Made by a program: the position numbers and the translations under genes. Source: a virus. From it: a DNA stretch of 62,927 nucleotides. The stretch spans positions 1 to 62,927 of IMG/VR virus record IMGVR_UViG_3300035187_002838. One strand, written 5' to 3'. The notes under the pieces are model-generated. The model was given only the letters and a program-made list of their open reading frames with translations, did not search any database and was not told where the DNA came from. Shown one piece after another: positions 59,840 to 62,927 of the stretch (its first letter is position 1; each line of letters begins with the position of its first letter).

Positions 59840-60024
59840 TTAAAGAAGGCGAACGTTGGATGACTCGTAATGGAGAAATTTTCACAATTTTCTCTATAGG
59901 CACGGATAAAGAATTTCCGATTATTGCAATCAACGATAAAAAGCGATTGGAAAAGTTTACACGAGATGGTTATCTTGTGAACAAAACTTTTCCTAAATCC
60001 GGAGACTTGGTGACACCGCTATGA
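59836..60024 (+). CDS. Hypothetical protein, 62 aa
   Basis: ATGA overlaps on both sides. Predicted small beta-barrel (G-E-R-W-M-T-R-N-G-E-I-F-T-I-F-S-I-G). No family recognised. Confidence 0.6.
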   Translation: MIKEGERWMTRNGEIFTIFSIGTDKEFPIIAINDKKRLEKFTRDGYLVNKTFPKSGDLVTPL

Positions 60025-60284
60025 CCAAACAAAATAATACTGAATTTCTCGTAGATGTAATGGAATTTAGTAAAAGCGGACCTTTGATGCAAATCTTTGT
60101 TATTGAAGCTTTGCGTTATTATTCTGAACTTGTTTCTAAAACGGAGGCTACTGAGACTGAAAAAGATTCTGTTTCATTGATTAATCCAAAAGCTTGGCGG
60201 GAAACTGCCAAAGAACTTCATAAACTTTTGACTGAAAAATATGAGCCTAAAACCACTGGTGATCTACCACAAAAACTGTCTTGA
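60021..60284 (+). CDS. Hypothetical helical protein, 87 aa
   Basis: ATGA overlap upstream and 44-nt overlap with the DHH gene. Contains F-V-I-E-A-L-R-Y-Y-S-E-L-V and N-P-K-A-W-R-E-T-A-K-E-L-H. The pattern resembles small phage helical proteins annotated only as hypothetical. Confidence 0.6.
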   Translation: MTKQNNTEFLVDVMEFSKSGPLMQIFVIEALRYYSELVSKTEATETEKDSVSLINPKAWRETAKELHKLLTEKYEPKTTGDLPQKLS

Positions 60285-61089
60285 TGGCTTTGCTGCAGCC
60301 TGGTGCTTTCATAGAATTGGACAGCTGAATCCCAATATATACCCGCAAGGTATTGATTTTCATGCAGCTTCATATAATAAAGAACCTCCGAATATAAGGG
60401 ATCGTGACGTTTTTATTGTAGACTTCTCTTATCCTAGAGATGTCACAGAGAAGATGCTTCAAGATGTTCTTAACCTTACAATCCTTGACCATCACGAATC
60501 TGCAATAAGGAATCTTGAGGGCTTAAGCCATCATAAGCTTAAAATGATTCTTGATAAAAGTCGTAGCGGTGCAAGGATTGCTTGGGACTTTTGTTTCGGC
60601 AATTGGGCTGAACCTCCTATGGTTCTTAAGCATATCGAAGACAGAGACCTCTGGCTGTTCCATCTCCCTAACACCCGGCATATTGCAGCTGTTGTTGCGC
60701 TTGGCGGGTTTGATTTTAAGGAGTATGACAAGCTGATGCTTGATCCTGACATGGATCGACTTGTTGAAGCAGGAATGATTCTTGACAAGTATCAGCAGAA
60801 GGCTGTCAAAGATTTGGCCAATCATGCCAGGCCTATGATTATTGGCGGTCATATGGTTCCATGTGTTAATGCGCCTTTCATGTTTGCTAGTGACATTGGT
60901 AATTTGCTTTCAGAGGATGTGCCATTTGCTGCTAGCTATTTTGACAGTGAACATTCACGAATGTTCTCGCTTCGATCGAGACCTGGAGGCCTTAACGTAT
61001 CGTTGATTGCTGAGAGGTATAACGGTGGCGGTCACGAGCATGCTGCCGGTTTTAAAGTCGATCGAGATCACGATCTTGCAAAAGCTTAA
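60241..61089 (+). CDS. DHH-family phosphoesterase, 282 aa
   Basis: Motifs of the DHH superfamily: V-I-Y-H-K-N-C-L-D-G-F-A-A-A-W, then I-V-D-F-S-Y, L-D-H-H-E-S-A, and the C-terminal DHHA1 G-G-G-H-E-H-A-A-G-F. Members cleave small oligonucleotides or cyclic dinucleotides. In a phage it could recycle nucleotides or degrade defence signals. Last gene of the replication block. Confidence 0.85.
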   Translation: MSLKPLVIYHKNCLDGFAAAWCFHRIGQLNPNIYPQGIDFHAASYNKEPPNIRDRDVFIVDFSYPRDVTEKMLQDVLNLTILDHHESAIRNLEGLSHHKLKMILDKSRSGARIAWDFCFGNWAEPPMVLKHIEDRDLWLFHLPNTRHIAAVVALGGFDFKEYDKLMLDPDMDRLVEAGMILDKYQQKAVKDLANHARPMIIGGHMVPCVNAPFMFASDIGNLLSEDVPFAASYFDSEHSRMFSLRSRPGGLNVSLIAERYNGGGHEHAAGFKVDRDHDLAKA

Positions 61090-61117
61090 CACCGAGAGCT
61101 GTTGAAAATAAACAATT

Positions 61118-61249
61118 TCTAGGGGCCGTAGGAGACGTCGTTTGACGTCCCATGGCCGTCCTACTAGCTTGCCACAAGCGTGCCAAGTAGGGTACTTTCC
61201 GGCCCAGCATGGGGTACTTTAGGAGACTGCAGTGTACGACACCAGCTAA
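61118..61249 (+). ncRNA. GC-rich structured spacer
   Basis: Gene-free. GGGCCG (61123-61128) can pair with CGGCCC (61200-61205), closing a domain that holds GACGTC-gttt-GACGTC (61134-61149), CTACT/AGTAG (61161-61190) and GCTTG/CAAGC (61167-61179). Two GGTACTTT copies follow at 61191 and 61213. No known RNA class fits by eye. Located right before promoter-like copy 4. Confidence 0.45.
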
Positions 61250-61265
61250 CCCGTTAACTTAACCC
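61250..61265 (+). promoter_or_regulatory. Repeated promoter-like motif, copy 4
   Basis: CCCGTTAACTTAACCC, preceded by AGCTAA. GTTA-ACT-TAAC mini-hairpin; downstream AACCCTTATT pairs with AAATAAAGGTT across CTGA (61262-61286) with one mismatch. 138 nt before the 189-aa gene. Confidence 0.6.
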
Positions 61266-61358
61266 TTATTCTGAAAATAAAGGTTCGCAATACCATTCGC
61301 GTTAGAAATGGTTCATGAATGTGTCTTAATCTGTTTCTATAAACCAAAGGAGTTGATC

Positions 61359-61376
61359 ATGTTAATCAATCATTAG
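61359..61376 (+). other. Leader minicistron (5 codons)
   Basis: AAAGGAG at 61346-61352 precedes ATG 61359, which encodes M-L-I-N-H and stops at TAG. A TGATGC/GCATCA hairpin (61377-61390) follows, then AAAGGAT and the 189-aa gene. The arrangement looks like translation-coupled control. Confidence 0.4.
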
Positions 61377-61403
61377 TGATGCTGTGCATCAAAGGATATA
61401 ATC

Positions 61404-61973
61404 ATGGAATTGAGGCAAGTTTTTACCACTCCCGACGGCAAGACTTTCGACACTAAGGCTGAGGCTTTGACCTATCTGCGTCGTCCTAAGATCAAAGAGG
61501 CGATGATGAAGGTTACGGGTGGTAATGCTGAGCTTTCTGATTGGTTGATCGAAAACCAAGAGAAGGTCGAGGTGGCTTTTGAGACTGGCACCATTCGGCG
61601 TGTTACGAAATCTGAACATAACAAGTTGTCCAAGGCTCTGGATGCTCTGAAGGAAATTCAAGGGAATTCCAAGATTGCTTTCCTGCAAGAAAATGCAGGC
61701 GCGATTCTGGATTCGTTCCGTTGGCCTTCCGTCAAGCGCATGGATGAAGCTGAAAAGGCAACGGCTGCGCGCAACACTCTGGTTGCTGCTAGCGAAGGTA
61801 ACGAGAAGCTGGCTGAGTGGGTTCTTGGTAACAAGGACGCTATCCTGGCTGCTTATGAGGCTGGTATTGAGAAGAAGCAGATTAATGCTAAGGCTCAAGA
61901 AGGTCTTGCTGCTTATCGCGCTAAGATGGCTGCTCAAAAGGCAGCTGCAGCTGAAGGTAAAGCCGCAGAGTGA
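61404..61973 (+). CDS. Possibly highly expressed protein with duplicated domain, 189 aa
   Basis: AAAGGAT upstream. GC-rich codon bias like capsid and SSB genes suggests abundance. Two similar helical units: G-N-A-E-L-S-D-W-L-I-E-N-Q-E-K-V-E-V-A-F-E-T-G-x-I and G-N-E-K-L-A-E-W-V-L-G-N-K-D-A-I-L-A-A-Y-E-A-G-I. The C-terminus is an Ala/Lys-rich helix, like DNA-binding tails. No family recognised. An abundant early or nucleoid-like protein is possible. Confidence 0.65.
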   Translation: MELRQVFTTPDGKTFDTKAEALTYLRRPKIKEAMMKVTGGNAELSDWLIENQEKVEVAFETGTIRRVTKSEHNKLSKALDALKEIQGNSKIAFLQENAGAILDSFRWPSVKRMDEAEKATAARNTLVAASEGNEKLAEWVLGNKDAILAAYEAGIEKKQINAKAQEGLAAYRAKMAAQKAAAAEGKAAE

Positions 61974-61979
61974 TATAAC

Positions 61980-62081
61980 AAAACCACTTCCTCAAGTCTT
62001 AAATCATCCTCACGGAAGAGCTGTACTTGGCTCGTTGATTTAGACTTGAGGGTGTCATCTGTTATAGATACATGTGGTTTT
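61980..62081 (+). ncRNA. Structured RNA after the 189-aa gene
   Basis: An outer stem AAAACCAC (61980-61987) pairs with GTGGTTTT (62074-62081). An inner 9-bp stem CCTCAAGTC (61990-61998) pairs with GACTTGAGG (62043-62051), enclosing GAGC/GGCTC. No T tract. Two nested perfect stems in a gene-free stretch suggest a real RNA element, possibly a 3' stabiliser. Confidence 0.5.
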
Positions 62082-62115
62082 GGTTGTAGACCACCAAGTC
62101 TTTAAACTGGAATGT

Positions 62116-62140
62116 AGACCTGAGTAAGTCTTAAAATCTG
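62116..62140 (+). repeat. Spacer repeat R2, degenerate copy 4
   Basis: AGACCTGAGTAAGTCTTAAAA, similar to R2 but with a weaker hairpin. Confidence 0.45.
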
Positions 62141-62205
62141 CTTGTTGAAAAATCTTTAGGTTAATCAAGTTCAGTCTCCTTTCGGGATTTGCTTAGAGGT
62201 TTTAT

Positions 62206-62250
62206 TCCCTCCTGAGTTTACTTAATTGTAGCTCAGGAGGGATTTTTTTT
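62206..62250 (+). terminator. Intrinsic terminator
   Basis: TCCCTCCTGAG (62206-62216) pairs perfectly with CTCAGGAGGGA (62232-62242), followed by eight T. Confidence 0.92.
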
Positions 62251-62271
62251 ATTCAATACAGGAGTCTTCAA

Positions 62272-62436
62272 ATGATGTTTAATTGTTTTCGTCTTAAAGT
62301 AAACGGTCGTACTTTCGGATTCTTCAAGTCTGAACAGTCAGCCGAACTTGTTAAAAACAGTCTTGATGAAATGGGTCTAATTTATGGAGAAGAATGGAAT
62401 ATCACCGGTGAGTATGTTCCTGATCTAACTTGGTAG
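62272..62436 (+). CDS. Small protein, 54 aa
   Basis: CAGGAG upstream of ATG 62272 (double ATG). Sequence M-M-F-N-C-F-R-L-K-V-N-G-R-T-F-G-F-F-K-S and end Y-V-P-D-L-T-W. Predicted beta-alpha-beta. No family recognised. Confidence 0.6.
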   Translation: MMFNCFRLKVNGRTFGFFKSEQSAELVKNSLDEMGLIYGEEWNITGEYVPDLTW

Positions 62437-62446
62437 TACAATCAGT

Positions 62447-62476
62447 GGGCTGTTAGCTCAGTTGGTCAGAGCAGTA
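62447..62476 (+). tRNA. tRNA 5' half, interrupted
   Basis: GGGCTGT acceptor strand, TA, then the D arm GCTC-AGTTGGTCA-GAGC are canonical for a tRNA. After the base following the D arm the tRNA pattern breaks off, and an HNH gene starts 25 nt later. No anticodon arm, T arm or CCA follows in the window. The 3' half might lie beyond the endonuclease. Confidence 0.75.
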
Positions 62477-62500
62477 TCTATTCATTCAAAGGAAATGAAA

Positions 62501-62927
62501 ATGATAACACAAGAGTATTTAAAAAAGCTGTTTGATTATAATAATTTTGACCTTATATGGAAAGAAAGCAGAGGTCCTGCTAAAGCAGGTTCTATTGCTG
62601 GTACTGTCAATTCTAGAGGCTACCGTCATATTAGGATTGATAATAAGTTCTATCAAGCACACCGTTTAATTTGGATTTACATATATGGATTTTTAAATGA
62701 TAATGAAAAGATAGATCATATTGATAGAAACCGAACTAATAATAAAATTTCTAATTTAAGAAAATGCTCTGATACTGAAAACAGCCTGAACAGAAATGCT
62801 TCTTCAAATTCATCGTCTGGTATTAAAAATATTTATGTAACAAAGTCTGGGTTATTCTATGTTGAGTGCAGATTAAACGGTAAACAGTATAGGACACCTA
62901 AATTTAAAAACATAGATGAAGCTGTTA
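62501..62927 (+). CDS. HNH endonuclease, 3' truncated by the window edge
   Basis: AAAGGAAA precedes ATG 62501. The frame is open to the end of the window (142 codons). Core: H-R-L-I-W-I-Y-I-Y-G, then K-I-D-H-I-D-R-N-R-T-N-N-K-I-S-N-L-R. The following G-I-K-N-I-Y-V-T-K-S-G-L-F-Y-V resembles the AP2-like part of the HNH protein at 49773. It lies in the middle of a tRNA gene. Confidence 0.85.
   Translation, partial: MITQEYLKKLFDYNNFDLIWKESRGPAKAGSIAGTVNSRGYRHIRIDNKFYQAHRLIWIYIYGFLNDNEKIDHIDRNRTNNKISNLRKCSDTENSLNRNASSNSSSGIKNIYVTKSGLFYVECRLNGKQYRTPKFKNIDEAV

Noticed and set aside
61118-61249. HDV-like, pistol or twister ribozyme
   Set aside because: Conserved nucleotides of these classes cannot be placed. 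Only generic stems are visible.

Overview
The window is part of the genome of a tailed double-stranded DNA phage of the long, non-contractile (siphovirus) type. All recognisable genes lie on the + strand. The evidence is a portal, a MuF minor head protein, scaffold, capsid, a GGGAAAA frameshift chaperone pair, a 3453-residue tape measure and a lambda J-like tip protein, followed by a T7-like replication block. A three-TM holin and a gp2.5-like SSB suggest a Gram-negative host, but that is a weak inference. The window is a fragment: the first gene is cut on the left, the last gene on the right, and no terminase is visible. Layout: 1-11.8 kb holds head-proximal virion proteins, the portal and a very large MuF gene. 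11.8-16.9 kb holds scaffold, capsid, connectors, tail tube and chaperones. 17-35.4 kb holds tape measure, tail tip, fibres and a small acetyltransferase-like gene. 35.5-36.6 kb is the lysis cassette. 36.6-43.6 kb is an island of very small genes whose spacers are packed with structured RNA. 43.6-61.1 kb is the replication and nucleotide block (T7-type RNA polymerase, SSB, family A DNA polymerase, exonuclease, primase-helicase, class II ribonucleotide reductase, ligase, DHH phosphoesterase). 61.1-62.9 kb is a regulatory stretch, a GC-rich possibly highly expressed gene and an interrupted tRNA. Main discovery: the MuF gene is not only a minor head protein. Its C-terminal half carries the motifs of a single-subunit T7/N4-type RNA polymerase: D-x-R-x-R, motif A DASSSGAQ, motif B R-x3-K-x7-Y-G, and motif C with HSNDA and IHDAF. 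A group I intron with an HNH endonuclease splits the gene inside the catalytic domain, between motifs A and B. The phage therefore encodes two single-subunit polymerases, one predicted to be virion-borne and injected and one (750 aa) made in the cell, which parallels phage N4. Four copies of CCCGTTARNTTAACCC, each containing a GTTA-NNN-TAAC mini-hairpin, sit before scaffold/capsid, lysis, SSB and the gene at 61.4 kb. They are good candidates for phage promoters. The small-gene island carries three type I hammerhead ribozymes, each starting at the base after a stop codon and ending just before the next ribosome binding site. It also carries three copies of a two-hairpin spacer element, other hairpin repeats, long poly-T tracts and a gene-free stretch of about 490 nt dense in hairpins, which looks like a large ornate noncoding RNA. 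The likely picture is a few long transcripts made by phage polymerases and cut or stabilised by RNA elements between tiny cistrons.
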